A stretch of DNA of 64,000 bases from Solidesulfovibrio alcoholivorans DSM 5433 (GCF_000702665.1 NZ_JNJA01000001.1:310001-374000); one strand, 5' to 3'. Positions 23,980-33,154 are shown, numbered from the stretch's first letter. Made by a program: numbers and translations. The notes: generated by a model not told the origin, from the letters alone.

Positions 23980-24690
23980 ATGAAACGATTCCCTCTCGGC
24001 CTGTGCCTGTTTTTGCTGTGCCTGTTCGTCCTTGCCGCGGGCGTGCGGCAGGGCATGACCCAGCCGCGGCCCGTGGGGCCGGCCTTCGGGCCGCGACCCG
24101 TCGGACCGGTCGTCGGGCCAAGGCCCATCGGCCCCGTGCCCGGTCCCTGGCGCGGCCCGCGCCCCGGAGTCGGCCCGTGGCCCTGGCCCGTGGTCGTCGC
24201 ACCGGGCCCGCTCTATTATCCGCCGTATCCGGCCTACCCCTACCCGGCCTACCCGTATCCGGCGTATCCGTACGCGGGATATCCGTATTACCCGGGCTAT
24301 CCGTATCCCGGCTCTTATCCGGGACCGGGCGTGGGCGTCGCGGTCGGCGTCGGCCCCTGGGTCGGCCCCGGTCCGTATCCCGGCCCCCGGCGCGGTCCGG
24401 TCGTCGGGCCGGGCCCCGTGGTCGGGCCGCGTGCCGTCGGCCCCGGCCCCATAGGGCCGGTCGGCCCCGTGGGAGCGGTCCCCGGCGTGGTGCGCCAGCC
24501 GGGACCCAATTTCGGCGTGGCCCAGCCCGGCGTCGCGACCGTGCGCCAACCCGGCCCCAATTTCGGGCCGCAGCAACCCGGACTGTCGGCCGTGCGCCAG
24601 CCGGGGCCGAACTTCGGCGTGGCCCAACCCGGAGCGGGCGTGCCGCGCCAGCCCGGCCCAAACTTCGGGCCGGCCCGGCCGGGCCGCTGA
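23980..24690 (+). CDS. Exported Pro/Gly/Tyr-rich repeat protein
   Basis: The function is unknown. The 236-residue product has a hydrophobic N-terminal segment (residues 5-22) consistent with a signal peptide or anchor, then is almost pure low complexity. There are GPRPVGP-type repeats (residues 30-60), a tyrosine/proline block (PAYPYPAYPYPAYPY, residues 84-98), a glycine/valine stretch, and four RQPGPNFG units at residues 172, 189, 206 and 223, exactly 17 residues apart. No cysteine is found after residue 14. The composition suggests an envelope or surface-associated structural protein. It is followed by a lipoprotein gene. Confidence 0.75.
   Translation: MKRFPLGLCLFLLCLFVLAAGVRQGMTQPRPVGPAFGPRPVGPVVGPRPIGPVPGPWRGPRPGVGPWPWPVVVAPGPLYYPPYPAYPYPAYPYPAYPYAGYPYYPGYPYPGSYPGPGVGVAVGVGPWVGPGPYPGPRRGPVVGPGPVVGPRAVGPGPIGPVGPVGAVPGVVRQPGPNFGVAQPGVATVRQPGPNFGPQQPGLSAVRQPGPNFGVAQPGAGVPRQPGPNFGPARPGR
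24493..24684 (+). repeat. 51-bp tandem coding repeat (four units)
   Basis: Four units of 51 bases encode RQPGPNFG plus a variable nine-residue spacer (GVAQPGVAT, GPQQPGLSA, GVAQPGAGV, then the end of the protein). The codons differ between copies, so the repeat is not a recent duplication. Confidence 0.8.
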
Positions 24691-24796
24691 CGGCGGGCGC
24701 GCCCGTCGCCCCCGGCATTGACGCGCTGCGGCCCCGCCGCTACCAAGAAAGGGTGGCGGCTTCCTCCACGCAACGCCTCAAGCCCAAGGAGTCCTT

Positions 24797-25201
24797 ATGC
24801 GACGCGCCTTCCTGGCCGCGGCTCTCTTTCTCGTCCTTGCCGGCTGCGCCGGCTCCATGGCCAAAAGCCCGGAACTGGCCGGCGAACCCACGGTCTACGC
24901 CAAGGTCGTCAAGGAGCCCGATCCGCTGCTTCTGGGCTGTCGCATGCGTTCGCGGCCCTCGGAGTACAACCGGCCCAACACCTACACCTATTGCCTGGTC
25001 AAAAAGGGCGACAAATACGCCGTGTATTACGACTGGCGCGACGGCAAGACCCTGGAGGAACACAAGGGCTGGATGCCGTTCACCATTTACGGCGACCGCA
25101 TGACCAGCGACACCGAGCCGAGCACCTATCTCGTCAAGGACGGCCGCGTCTGGCACAATTACGGCGGCCGCGCCACGCTGCACCCCATGCTGCCCAAGTA
25201 G
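24797..25201 (+). CDS. Small lipoprotein of unknown function
   Basis: The 134-residue protein has a lipoprotein signal (MRRAFLAAALFLVLAGC) with lipobox LAGC, so Cys17 would be lipidated. The mature part is a compact domain with a central TYTYCLVKKGDKYAVYYDWR and ends near WHNYGGRATLHPMLPK. I do not recognise the family. AAGGAG lies five bases before the ATG. It follows the Pro/Gly/Tyr-rich exported protein gene by 106 bases on the same strand, so both may be envelope components. Confidence 0.8.
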   Translation: MRRAFLAAALFLVLAGCAGSMAKSPELAGEPTVYAKVVKEPDPLLLGCRMRSRPSEYNRPNTYTYCLVKKGDKYAVYYDWRDGKTLEEHKGWMPFTIYGDRMTSDTEPSTYLVKDGRVWHNYGGRATLHPMLPK

Positions 25202-25322
25202 GCGCGGGGACCGGGGGCGGGCGCTTTTGCCAACGCCCCCGGGTTTCTGCTATCGCTGCCCGAAACAGGGCCGCCGCCCGTGACGTATCGAGGGAGCAAG
25301 CGCCCTGCGGCGCACAACAGCC

Positions 25323-26054
25323 ATGTGGGACAGCGAAACCGCTAGACGCTACGACGCCTGGTTCCGGACCCCGCCCGGGGCGTTCGCCCTGTCGCGCGAG
25401 ATCCGGCTGCTCGAACGCATGACCGCCGGCTGGCCGCGCCGGGGCCAGCGACTTCTGGAAATCGGCTGCGGCACGGGCATCTTCCTCGACGTCCTGCACG
25501 GCGCGGGCTTCGACGTGGACGGCCTCGACGCCTCCCCGGCCATGCTCGAGGCGGCGCGCCAGCGCATGGGCGACAAGGCCGACCTGCACCTGGGCGACGC
25601 CGGCCACCTGCCCTTCGACGACAACACCTTCGATTTCTGCGTGCTGCTGACCGTGCTGGAATTCTGTCCCGACCCGGGGCTCGTGCTGTGCGAGGCCGCG
25701 CGCGTGGCCAGGAAGACGCTGCTCGTTGGCTATCTCAACCGCTTTTCCTGCTACGGCCTCGCCATGCGCCTTTTCCCGGGGCATACGCGCGGCCCCTTGC
25801 GCGAGGCCAAGTGGTTCACGCCGTGCTGCATGGGCCGGCTGCTGCGCGCGTCCCTGGGCCGCCGCCCCAGTCGCACCCGCTCCGTGCTTCTCGGCCCCAA
25901 GTCCACCTGGCGCGAGGCCACGCCCTGGCGGCAGGTCAACAGCCCCATCCTGTCCCTGCCCGTGGGCGCGTTTTGCGCCACGACCGTGAGCCTTGCCGAC
26001 GCGCCCGTCATGACGCCCCTGCCCGCGTTCAAGGCCAAGGCCTGCGTGGGCTGA
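25323..26054 (+). CDS. Class I SAM-dependent methyltransferase
   Basis: The 243-residue protein has motif I LLEIGCGTGIFLDVL near residue 47, the acidic strand-two motif VDGLDASPAML, and motif post-I DAGHLPFDDNTFDFCVLL, giving a UbiE/BioC-like methyltransferase. The C-terminal part carries a cysteine-containing segment (WFTPCCMGRLLRAS). The acceptor is unknown. No clear ribosome-binding site precedes the ATG at 25323. The gene is 101 bases before hisS on the same strand, so it may be the first gene of the translation operon. Confidence 0.85.
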   Translation: MWDSETARRYDAWFRTPPGAFALSREIRLLERMTAGWPRRGQRLLEIGCGTGIFLDVLHGAGFDVDGLDASPAMLEAARQRMGDKADLHLGDAGHLPFDDNTFDFCVLLTVLEFCPDPGLVLCEAARVARKTLLVGYLNRFSCYGLAMRLFPGHTRGPLREAKWFTPCCMGRLLRASLGRRPSRTRSVLLGPKSTWREATPWRQVNSPILSLPVGAFCATTVSLADAPVMTPLPAFKAKACVG

Positions 26055-26155
26055 AACGGGCTCGCGGCACGGCTTTTGACAACAAGGCCCGTGTCGTCTA
26101 CTCTCGTGCGTCTTTTCTAACGACTCGGCGTTTGACCGCCCCCGGACCACGCTCC

Positions 26156-27421
26156 ATGGAAAAAATACAGAAGATCAAAGGCTTCGCCGACCTCTTTCCG
26201 CCGGATTCCGGCGTCTTCTCCTTTATCGAGCAAACCGCCCGCGACGTCTTCTCCCGCTACGCCTACAGGGAACTGCGCGTGCCCGTGCTCGAACGCACCG
26301 AACTCTTCGCCCGCTCCATCGGCGAGGAAACCGACGTGGTGCAAAAGGAGATGTACACCTTCCCGGACCGCAAGGGGCGCTCCCTGACGTTGCGCCCCGA
26401 AGCCACGGCCGGCGTCATGCGCGCGCTGATTGAAGACAAGCGCACCGGCGAAGGGTTGCAGAAATACTTCGCCTACGGCCCCATGTTCCGCTACGAACGA
26501 CCGCAAAAAGGCCGCATGCGCCAGTTCCACCAGATCGACGTCGAGGCCGTGGGTTCCCCGGACGCCCTGCTCGACGCCGAGATCCTGCTCATGCTCGACC
26601 ACTACCTGCGGGCGCTGGGGCTGAATAACCTTTCGGTCGACCTCAACTCCCTGGGCTGCCGCCAGTGCCGGCCGGTCTTTCTCGAGGCGCTGCGCGAATT
26701 TTTAAAAGGCATGCACAAGGAGCAGCTCTGCGAAGACTGCATGCGCAGAAAGCTCACCAACCCGCTGCGCGTGCTCGACTGCAAGGTGCCCCAGTGCAAG
26801 GAGTTCACCGCCGACGCGCCGAAAATCACCGACCACCTCTGCCCGGAGTGCGCCGCGCACTTCGACGTGGTCAAAAGCGCGCTCGACACGGCCGGGCTGC
26901 GCTACGTGCTCAACCCGCGCCTGGTGCGCGGGCTCGACTACTACGTGCGCACCACCTTCGAGATCGTCTCCGGCGACATCGGCGCGCAGTCTTCCGTGGC
27001 CGGCGGCGGGCGCTACGACGGTCTGGTCGCCTCCCTCGGCGGCCCGGACGTGCCGGGCGTGGGATTCGCCTGCGGCATGGAGCGGCTGGCGCTTCTGATC
27101 GACCGCGACATGACGGCCGCGCCGGACTTCTTTCTGACCGTGCTCGACGCCGCCGGGCTGTCGCACGGCTTGCAGCTCGCCCAGGAACTGCGCCGGGCCG
27201 GCTTTTCCGGCGAAGCCCCCTTCGCCGCCAAGAGCGTCAAAAGCCAGATGCGCGCCGCGGACAAGTCCGGCGCGCGCTTCTGCCTCGTGCTCGGCACGGA
27301 AGAGCTCGCCGCCGGCACGGTGGTCGTCAAGGACATGCGCGCCGGCGGCCAGGAAACCGTCAGCCAGGACATGCTCGCCGCCTTCCTGCGCGCCCGGCGG
27401 GAAGAGGCCAAGGGCGAATAG
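26156..27421 (+). CDS. hisS: Histidyl-tRNA synthetase
   Basis: The 421-residue class II enzyme charges tRNA-His. Motif 2 LRPEATAGVMR lies near residue 80, the histidine-A motif RGLDYYVRTTFE near 258 and motif 3 GGGRYDGLVA near 283, with GFACGMERL closing the active site and a C-terminal anticodon-binding domain from about 325. It also has a cysteine-rich insert (CRQCRPVF, CEDCMRRK, CKVPQCK and CPECAAH) typical of HisRS in some bacteria. The start MEKIQKIKGFADLFP is the family N terminus; no strong ribosome-binding site is seen before it. Confidence 0.95.
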   Translation: MEKIQKIKGFADLFPPDSGVFSFIEQTARDVFSRYAYRELRVPVLERTELFARSIGEETDVVQKEMYTFPDRKGRSLTLRPEATAGVMRALIEDKRTGEGLQKYFAYGPMFRYERPQKGRMRQFHQIDVEAVGSPDALLDAEILLMLDHYLRALGLNNLSVDLNSLGCRQCRPVFLEALREFLKGMHKEQLCEDCMRRKLTNPLRVLDCKVPQCKEFTADAPKITDHLCPECAAHFDVVKSALDTAGLRYVLNPRLVRGLDYYVRTTFEIVSGDIGAQSSVAGGGRYDGLVASLGGPDVPGVGFACGMERLALLIDRDMTAAPDFFLTVLDAAGLSHGLQLAQELRRAGFSGEAPFAAKSVKSQMRAADKSGARFCLVLGTEELAAGTVVVKDMRAGGQETVSQDMLAAFLRARREEAKGE

Positions 27422-27437
27422 AGGGGAGAAAACTGGG

Positions 27438-27502
27438 GCGCTGCCCCAGGCCCCGCCGGGGGGGATCATCCCCCCCGGGCCCCCCGGACGGGGGGCGGGT
27501 TG
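27438..27502. repeat. GC-rich intergenic hairpin element between hisS and aspS
   Basis: The core GGGGGGGATCATCCCCCCC is a palindrome, flanked by CCCCGCC and GGGCGGG blocks. It separates hisS from aspS by 174 bases and may attenuate transcription between them. It resembles the other GC-rich hairpins of this chromosome but lacks the GCCTCCGGCGG arm. Confidence 0.5.
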
Positions 27503-27595
27503 CAGAATTTTCGGGTTCGATACGCATTGAGAAAAAAGCGGGGGGAAAGCCGGTTGGACGGTTTTTCCCCGCCTTCGTGAAAAAAGGATGACTCC

Positions 27596-29401
27596 ATGAG
27601 CGAGACGCTTGTCCTCGACAGGCTGGACGACTGGCGGCGCAGCCACGATTGCGGGGCGCTGCGCGCCTCGGACGTCGGCAGCGACGTGTGCCTGATGGGC
27701 TGGGCCCAGTTCCGCCGCGACCACGGCGGCCTGATCTTCATCGACCTGCGCGACCGGGGTGGCCTCACCCAGGCCGTTTTCTGCCCCGAGGGCAGCGAGG
27801 CCGCGCTCGAGCGCGCCCACGTGCTGCGCGTGGAATACGTGCTCGCGGTCAAGGGCCGCGTGCGGCCCCGGCCCGAGGGCATGGCCAACCCGGGCATGCC
27901 GACCGGCGACATCGAGGTGGAGGTCACGGAGTTCAAGCTCTTAAATACCGCCGCCACCCCGCCCTTCCCCATCGAGGACCGCATCGACGCCTCGGAGATG
28001 CTGCGGCTCAAATACCGCTACCTCGACCTGCGCCGGCCCAAGCTCGCCGCCAACTTCATCCTGCGCAACCGCGCCGTGCAGAGCATCCGCCGTTACCTCG
28101 ACGGCCTGGGCTTCCTGGAAGTGGAAACCCCGGTGCTGACCAAGTCCACGCCCGAAGGCGCGCGCGACTTCCTGGTGCCCAGCCGCCTGAGCAATGGCTC
28201 GTTCTACGCCCTGCCCCAGTCGCCGCAGCTTTTCAAGCAACTGCTCATGATGTCCGGCTTCGACCGCTACTATCAGGTGGTCAAATGCTTCCGCGACGAG
28301 GACCTGCGCGCCGACCGCCAGCCGGAATTCACCCAGGTCGATATCGAGATGAGCTTCGTGGACGAAGAGCAGATCATGCACATGGCCGAGAACATGGTGC
28401 GCACCATGTTCAAGGAGGCCGCTGACGTCGCCCTGCCCGACGCCTTCCCGCGCATGACCTTCGCCGAGGCCATGCGCGACTACGGCGTGGACAAGCCGGA
28501 CATCCGCTTCGGCCTCAAACTCGTGGACGTCACGCCGGTCGTGCGCGAAAGCCAGTTCCAGGTCTTTGCCAAGGCCGAGCTCGTCAAGGGCCTCCGCGTG
28601 CCCGGAGGCGCGGCGCTCTCGCGCAAGGAAATCGACGACCTGACGGAATTCGTGAAGATCTACGGGGCCAAGGGCCTGGCCTGGATCAAGATCAAGGAAG
28701 ACGAGTGGCAGTCGCCCTTCGCCAAGTTCCTTTCCGACGCCGAACGCGCCGGACTCGTCGAGGCCTTTGGCATCGAAGTGGGCGACATCGTCTTCTTCCA
28801 GGCCGGCGCGGCGGATATGGTCAACGCCGCGCTCGGGAACCTGCGCCTCCAGCTCGGCGAGCGCTTCGGCCTCATTCCCGAAGGCTCCTTCGCGCCGCTG
28901 TGGGTCACGGACTTCCCGCTGCTCGAGTACGACCCCGAAGGCAAGCGCTACGCCGCCAAGCACCACCCCTTCACCGCGCCCCAGGCCGGGCACCTGGAGC
29001 GGCTGGCCGACGACCCGGCCGGCGCGCTCTCCCGCGCCTACGATCTTGTCCTGAACGGCAACGAGATCGGCGGCGGCTCCATCCGCATCCACGACCGCGA
29101 AACGCAAAAGGCCATGTTCGCTGCGCTCGGCATCGGGGACCAGGAGGCCGAGGACAAATTCGGCTTCCTGCTGCGCGCCCTGGAGTTCGGCGCGCCGCCC
29201 CACGGCGGCATTGCCTTTGGCCTGGACCGCCTTATCATGATCCTTGCCGGCGCGAAATCCATCCGCGACGTCATCGCGTTTCCCAAGACCCAGAAGGCCA
29301 TGTGCCTCCTTACCGAAGCGCCGGGGGAAGTCTCTCTCGCCCAGTTGCGGGAGCTTGGGATCAAACTGCGCACGCGGGACAAGGACAAGGACAAAGCCTG
29401 A
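27596..29401 (+). CDS. aspS: Aspartyl-tRNA synthetase
   Basis: The 601-residue protein is the bacterial-type AspRS with an N-terminal anticodon-binding OB domain (residues 1-105), class II core and GAD insertion (about 290-420). Motif 2 is FRDEDLRADRQPEFTQ near residue 232 and motif 3 is GIAFGLDRLIMIL near 540. It charges tRNA-Asp; some bacteria lacking AsnRS use a non-discriminating form that also charges tRNA-Asn, which cannot be decided here. The stop is three bases before the deformylase start, so aspS, def and fmt are co-transcribed. Confidence 0.95.
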   Translation: MSETLVLDRLDDWRRSHDCGALRASDVGSDVCLMGWAQFRRDHGGLIFIDLRDRGGLTQAVFCPEGSEAALERAHVLRVEYVLAVKGRVRPRPEGMANPGMPTGDIEVEVTEFKLLNTAATPPFPIEDRIDASEMLRLKYRYLDLRRPKLAANFILRNRAVQSIRRYLDGLGFLEVETPVLTKSTPEGARDFLVPSRLSNGSFYALPQSPQLFKQLLMMSGFDRYYQVVKCFRDEDLRADRQPEFTQVDIEMSFVDEEQIMHMAENMVRTMFKEAADVALPDAFPRMTFAEAMRDYGVDKPDIRFGLKLVDVTPVVRESQFQVFAKAELVKGLRVPGGAALSRKEIDDLTEFVKIYGAKGLAWIKIKEDEWQSPFAKFLSDAERAGLVEAFGIEVGDIVFFQAGAADMVNAALGNLRLQLGERFGLIPEGSFAPLWVTDFPLLEYDPEGKRYAAKHHPFTAPQAGHLERLADDPAGALSRAYDLVLNGNEIGGGSIRIHDRETQKAMFAALGIGDQEAEDKFGFLLRALEFGAPPHGGIAFGLDRLIMILAGAKSIRDVIAFPKTQKAMCLLTEAPGEVSLAQLRELGIKLRTRDKDKDKA

Positions 29402-29404
29402 ACC

Positions 29405-29935
29405 ATGCCCCTTGAAATACTCAAATATCCGCATCCGGTGCTGGCGAAAAAAGCCGCGCCGATAACGGAGATCACGCCGGAGATCCGACAGCTTGCCGCG
29501 GATATGGCCGAAGCCATGTACGGCAACCAGGGCGTCGGCCTGGCCGCGCCGCAGGTCGGACGGTCCCTGCGCCTCGTGGTCATCGACCTGTCCGGGCCGG
29601 AAAAGCGCGAAGGGCTCATTACCCTGGTCAACCCCGTCATCACCGCCGCCAGCGGCCAGCAGGACGACGAGGAAGGCTGCCTCTCGGTGCGCGACTACCG
29701 CACCAACGTGCGCCGGGCGGCCAACGTGACCGTCACGGCCCTGGACCTGGACGGCAAGGCCTTGGAGATCGAGGCCGACGCGCTGTTCGCCGTCTGCCTC
29801 CAGCACGAGATCGACCATCTCGACGGCGTGCTTTTCATCGACCGGATCAGCCGGCTCAAACGCGCCATGTACGACAAGCGGGTGAAGCGATGGACCAGGC
29901 AGGAGCAGGAACAAACGGACCGGACCGGCTCGTAG
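29405..29935 (+). CDS. def: Peptide deformylase
   Basis: The 176-residue metalloenzyme removes the formyl group from new polypeptides. All three motifs are present: GVGLAAPQVG near residue 43, EGCLSV near 90 with the cysteine metal ligand, and QHEIDHLDGVLF near 133 with both histidines and the catalytic glutamate. The iron or zinc centre is therefore intact. It starts three bases after aspS and overlaps the 5' end of fmt by 46 bases, the standard def-fmt pairing. Confidence 0.95.
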   Translation: MPLEILKYPHPVLAKKAAPITEITPEIRQLAADMAEAMYGNQGVGLAAPQVGRSLRLVVIDLSGPEKREGLITLVNPVITAASGQQDDEEGCLSVRDYRTNVRRAANVTVTALDLDGKALEIEADALFAVCLQHEIDHLDGVLFIDRISRLKRAMYDKRVKRWTRQEQEQTDRTGS

Positions 29936-30918
29936 CCGTCTTCATGGGCACGCCGCAGTTCGCGGCGACCGTCCTTGAACACGTGCTCGCATGCGACGAC
30001 GTGACCGTGGCCGCGGTCTACACGCAGCCCGACCGTCCCTGCGGCCGGGGCAAGAAGTGCCAGCCCGGCGCGGTGAAGACCCTGGCGCTGACGACCGGCC
30101 TGCCCATCCACCAGCCCGAGTCCTTCAAGGACCCGGCCGAGGTGGAGCGCTTGGCCGCGTACAAGCCCGACGTGCTCATCGTGGCCGCCTACGGCATGAT
30201 CCTGCCCCAGGCCGTGCTCGACATCCCGCGGCTCATGCCCATAAACGTCCACGCCTCGCTGCTGCCCGCCTGGCGCGGGGCCGCGCCCATCGAGCGGGCC
30301 ATCGCCGCCGGGGACACACTCACGGGCGTGACCATCATGCGCATGGTGGCGGCGCTCGACGCCGGCCCCATGATCATGCAGCGCGTGCTGGCCATCGGTC
30401 CCGCCGACACCGCGGGATCGCTTCGCGCCGAGTTGGCCGACCTCGGCGGCCGGCTGTTGCTGCATACGCTGCGGCGCCTGCGCACGGGCGGCGTGCCCAT
30501 GGTTGAGCAGGACCCGGAAAAGGTCACCTACGCGAAAAAGATCGACAAGGCCGAAGCGCTCATCGACTGGACCCGGCCCGCGGCCGAAGTTCACAACCTG
30601 ATCCGGGCCATGACGCCCCATCCGGGCGCGTTTTTCTTCTGGAAGCCCGCCCCGGACAAGGAGGCGCTGCGCATCATCGCCCATCCGGGCCGGGTGGGCT
30701 GCCCGCTGCCTCCCGGTGCCAGGCCCGGGGACATCCTGGGGCTTCTCGAGTGCCATCTCGGCGTGGCCTGCGCCGACGCCGTCTATTTCATCCCCACGGT
30801 GGTCCCGGCCGGCAAGCGGCCCATGGACGCCAAGGCCTTTTCCTGCGGCTACCTCGGCAAGTGCGACGACGACGCCATGGCCGTGTGCGGACCGCCGAAG
30901 AGCGGGGGAGCCGCATAA
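29890..30918 (+). CDS. fmt: Methionyl-tRNA formyltransferase
   Basis: The 342-residue protein formylates initiator Met-tRNA using 10-formyl-tetrahydrofolate. It has the N-terminal RLVAVFMGTPQFA strand, the catalytic NVHASLLPAWRGAAPIERAI motif (with Asn, His and the SLLP loop) and a C-terminal OB-like domain. Start 29890 is chosen because it includes the conserved RLVAVF strand; the next ATG (29944) would delete it. It overlaps def by 46 bases, so translation is coupled. The function pairs directly with peptide deformylase. Confidence 0.93.
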   Translation: MDQAGAGTNGPDRLVAVFMGTPQFAATVLEHVLACDDVTVAAVYTQPDRPCGRGKKCQPGAVKTLALTTGLPIHQPESFKDPAEVERLAAYKPDVLIVAAYGMILPQAVLDIPRLMPINVHASLLPAWRGAAPIERAIAAGDTLTGVTIMRMVAALDAGPMIMQRVLAIGPADTAGSLRAELADLGGRLLLHTLRRLRTGGVPMVEQDPEKVTYAKKIDKAEALIDWTRPAAEVHNLIRAMTPHPGAFFFWKPAPDKEALRIIAHPGRVGCPLPPGARPGDILGLLECHLGVACADAVYFIPTVVPAGKRPMDAKAFSCGYLGKCDDDAMAVCGPPKSGGAA

Positions 30919-30944
30919 ACGCGGCGGGAGTATCGGGAGCTTTG

Positions 30945-31790
30945 GTGGAACGCAGCGAACCCTCGAGAAAACGGCTTTTCATCGGGCTGTTGTGCGGCAC
31001 GGGACTGGCCGTGTGCGCGCTTTTGGCCCTGGTCTGGATCATCCCCTACATCGGCCTTGCCAACATCCATCCCCTGGCCCCCTGGGTGCTCGGGGCGTTT
31101 TTCGCCGCGGCCATTCTGCTCGTGCTCTGGGCCACGATCGGCCTGACCATCAGCGTGGCGCTCGGGCGCTCGTTTCTTGGCTCGGACCATTTGCGCGGGG
31201 TCATGGCCAAGGTTTTCCTGCCGCTCATGACCATTTTCGCCCGGTTGTTCCGCCTGTCCAAAAGCCGGGTGCGCGGATCGTTCATCAAGGTCAACAACGA
31301 GATGGTCGCCGCCTCGGTCGGGCGTTTTCAACCGTCCCAGGTGCTCGTGCTGCTGCCGCACTGCCTCCAGTCCAGCCGCTGCCTGCACCGGCTCACCTAC
31401 GACATCAACAACTGCAAACGCTGCGGCAAATGCCCGGTGGACGGGCTCATCACGCTCTCCGAGGCCTACGGCGTGCACATCGCCATCGCCACGGGCGGCA
31501 CCATCGCCCGGCGCATCGTGGTGCAGAAACGCCCCCGGCTCATCCTGGCCGTGGCCTGCGAGCGCGACCTGACCAGCGGCATCCAGGACACCTATCCCAT
31601 CCCGGTCTACGGCGTGCTCAACGAGCGCCCCAACGGCCCCTGCCTGGACACGCAGGTGGCCCTGCCGCACCTGGAAACGGCCCTGCGCCACTTCCTGGTG
31701 GACGGCAAGGCCCGTGCGCGCGTTTTCGAACGTTTTCCGGGACTTGCGCCGTACGGCGCGCCCGTGACCGTCGCAGGCGGCCCGCATTGA
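30945..31790 (+). CDS. DUF116 domain membrane protein
   Basis: The 281-residue product begins with two hydrophobic helices (about residues 11-35 and 45-70) followed by a cytoplasmic DUF116 domain. This has conserved cysteines in LPHCLQSSRC and the NCKRCGKCPVDGL cluster, plus IATGGTIARRIVVQKRP and VACERDL. The cysteines probably hold a metal or iron-sulfur centre; the function is unknown, although the family recurs beside fmt and rsmB in Desulfovibrio-like genomes. The start is taken as GTG 30945, five bases after GGGAG. Its stop overlaps the TTG start of rsmB. Confidence 0.85.
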   Translation: MERSEPSRKRLFIGLLCGTGLAVCALLALVWIIPYIGLANIHPLAPWVLGAFFAAAILLVLWATIGLTISVALGRSFLGSDHLRGVMAKVFLPLMTIFARLFRLSKSRVRGSFIKVNNEMVAASVGRFQPSQVLVLLPHCLQSSRCLHRLTYDINNCKRCGKCPVDGLITLSEAYGVHIAIATGGTIARRIVVQKRPRLILAVACERDLTSGIQDTYPIPVYGVLNERPNGPCLDTQVALPHLETALRHFLVDGKARARVFERFPGLAPYGAPVTVAGGPH

Positions 31791-33154
31791 GCGCGGAAGC
31801 GCCGCGCCAGGCGGGGCAGGGCGTCCCGCCGGCACGCAGGATCGCCCTGGCCGTGCTCGGCCGCGTGCTGCCGGCCCCGGGCAAATCCGCGCCCCCCGCA
31901 GGAGCAGGAGCGGGGCAGGACGCCCAGGCCGCTCTGGACGCCGCCCTGGCCGCGCCGGGCATCGATCCCCGCGACCGGGGGCTGGCCACGGAGCTCGTCT
32001 ACGGCTGGCTGCGCCTGCGCGGCCGGCTCGAACACATCGTTTCGCGGCTGCTCAAAAATCCCGACGCCGTGCCCGTGCCCGTGGGCCGCGTGCTGACCCT
32101 GGCCGCCTACGAGATCCTGTACTGCGCCAAGGTGCCGGCCTACGCCTCGGTGGACTGGGCCGTGACCGCCGTGCGCAAGCGCTCGGGCAAGGGCATGGCC
32201 GGCATGGCCAACGCCGTGCTGCGCCGCATCGCCGCCGATCCGGACGCCTACGCCGACCCCGAGTTCTACCGCCGGGACCGCTGCGACGACCTGGAATTCT
32301 TGAGCCGCTTCTATTCCTGCCCGCGATGGATCGCGGCCATGTGGCTGCGCGACTGCGGCCGCGACGAGGCCGTGGCCCATCTGGCCGCCCAGACCGAGAC
32401 GCCGCCCCTGGGGCTTCGCGTGAATGCCGCGCGCCCAGGCGCACGCGCGCTCTTCGACGCCCTGGCCGGCCTGCCGCAAGTCCGGCTGGCGGAGTTTCCC
32501 ACCCTGGCCCTGCCGGCCGGGACCGACCTTTCGCCCGCCGGCGTCGAACTCCACGACGCCCTGGCCGGGGGGCTTCTCTCGCGCCAGTCCGCCGCCGCGC
32601 AGCTGGTGCTCGCCCGACTCGGCATGCGCGACTGGCCGGAACCGGTCTTCGACGCCTGCGCCGGGCGCGGCGGCAAGACCCTGGCCCTGGCCGAGGCCGG
32701 CAAGAACGTCTTCGCGGCGGACATGCACGCCGGCAGGCTTTCGGGACTGCGGCGGGAGACGGCGCGGCTCGGGCTGCCCGCCATTGCGGCCTTTCGCGCC
32801 TCGGCCACGCGCATGGCGCTCTCGCGCGCGCCCGGGACCATCCTTCTCGACGCGCCGTGCTCGGGCCTCGGCGTGCTTTCCCGACGCCCCGACGCCAAAT
32901 GGCGCAGGGGTTCGGAGGATCTGGCCGGGCTCATCCGCCTGCAGCGCGCCATGCTCGAAGCGGCCTACGCCGCGCTCGCCCCTGGCGGACGGCTCGTCTA
33001 CGTGACCTGCACCGTCAATCCCGCCGAAAACGAGCAGGCCGTGGACCGGCTCGGCAGCCGCCACCGCGAGCTCGTGCTCGAGGCCGAGGTCCCGGCCGCG
33101 CCGGACGCGGCCCTCGGCGAGGCGTTCTACGGCGCGGTGCTCAAAAAGCCCTAG
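31787..33154 (+). CDS. rsmB: 16S rRNA m5C967 methyltransferase
   Basis: The 455-residue protein has an N-terminal NusB-like RNA-binding domain (about residues 15-150) and a C-terminal SAM domain. The catalytic parts are DACAGRGGKTLALAEAG for SAM binding, ILLDAPCSGLGV with the release cysteine, and VYVTCTVNPAENE with the nucleophile cysteine. It makes 5-methylcytosine 967 in 16S rRNA. The start is a TTG overlapping the DUF116 stop (TTGA); no ATG or GTG lies in a suitable place before the first conserved block, so this start is likely but not certain. Confidence 0.88.
   Translation: MSAEAPRQAGQGVPPARRIALAVLGRVLPAPGKSAPPAGAGAGQDAQAALDAALAAPGIDPRDRGLATELVYGWLRLRGRLEHIVSRLLKNPDAVPVPVGRVLTLAAYEILYCAKVPAYASVDWAVTAVRKRSGKGMAGMANAVLRRIAADPDAYADPEFYRRDRCDDLEFLSRFYSCPRWIAAMWLRDCGRDEAVAHLAAQTETPPLGLRVNAARPGARALFDALAGLPQVRLAEFPTLALPAGTDLSPAGVELHDALAGGLLSRQSAAAQLVLARLGMRDWPEPVFDACAGRGGKTLALAEAGKNVFAADMHAGRLSGLRRETARLGLPAIAAFRASATRMALSRAPGTILLDAPCSGLGVLSRRPDAKWRRGSEDLAGLIRLQRAMLEAAYAALAPGGRLVYVTCTVNPAENEQAVDRLGSRHRELVLEAEVPAAPDAALGEAFYGAVLKKP

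Noticed and set aside
22547-24718. Extending the diguanylate cyclase upstream to give a 723-residue protein
   Set aside because: The added residues are Arg/Pro-rich and antisense to the repeat protein, and a strong GGAGGTGACG precedes the internal ATG at 23830.
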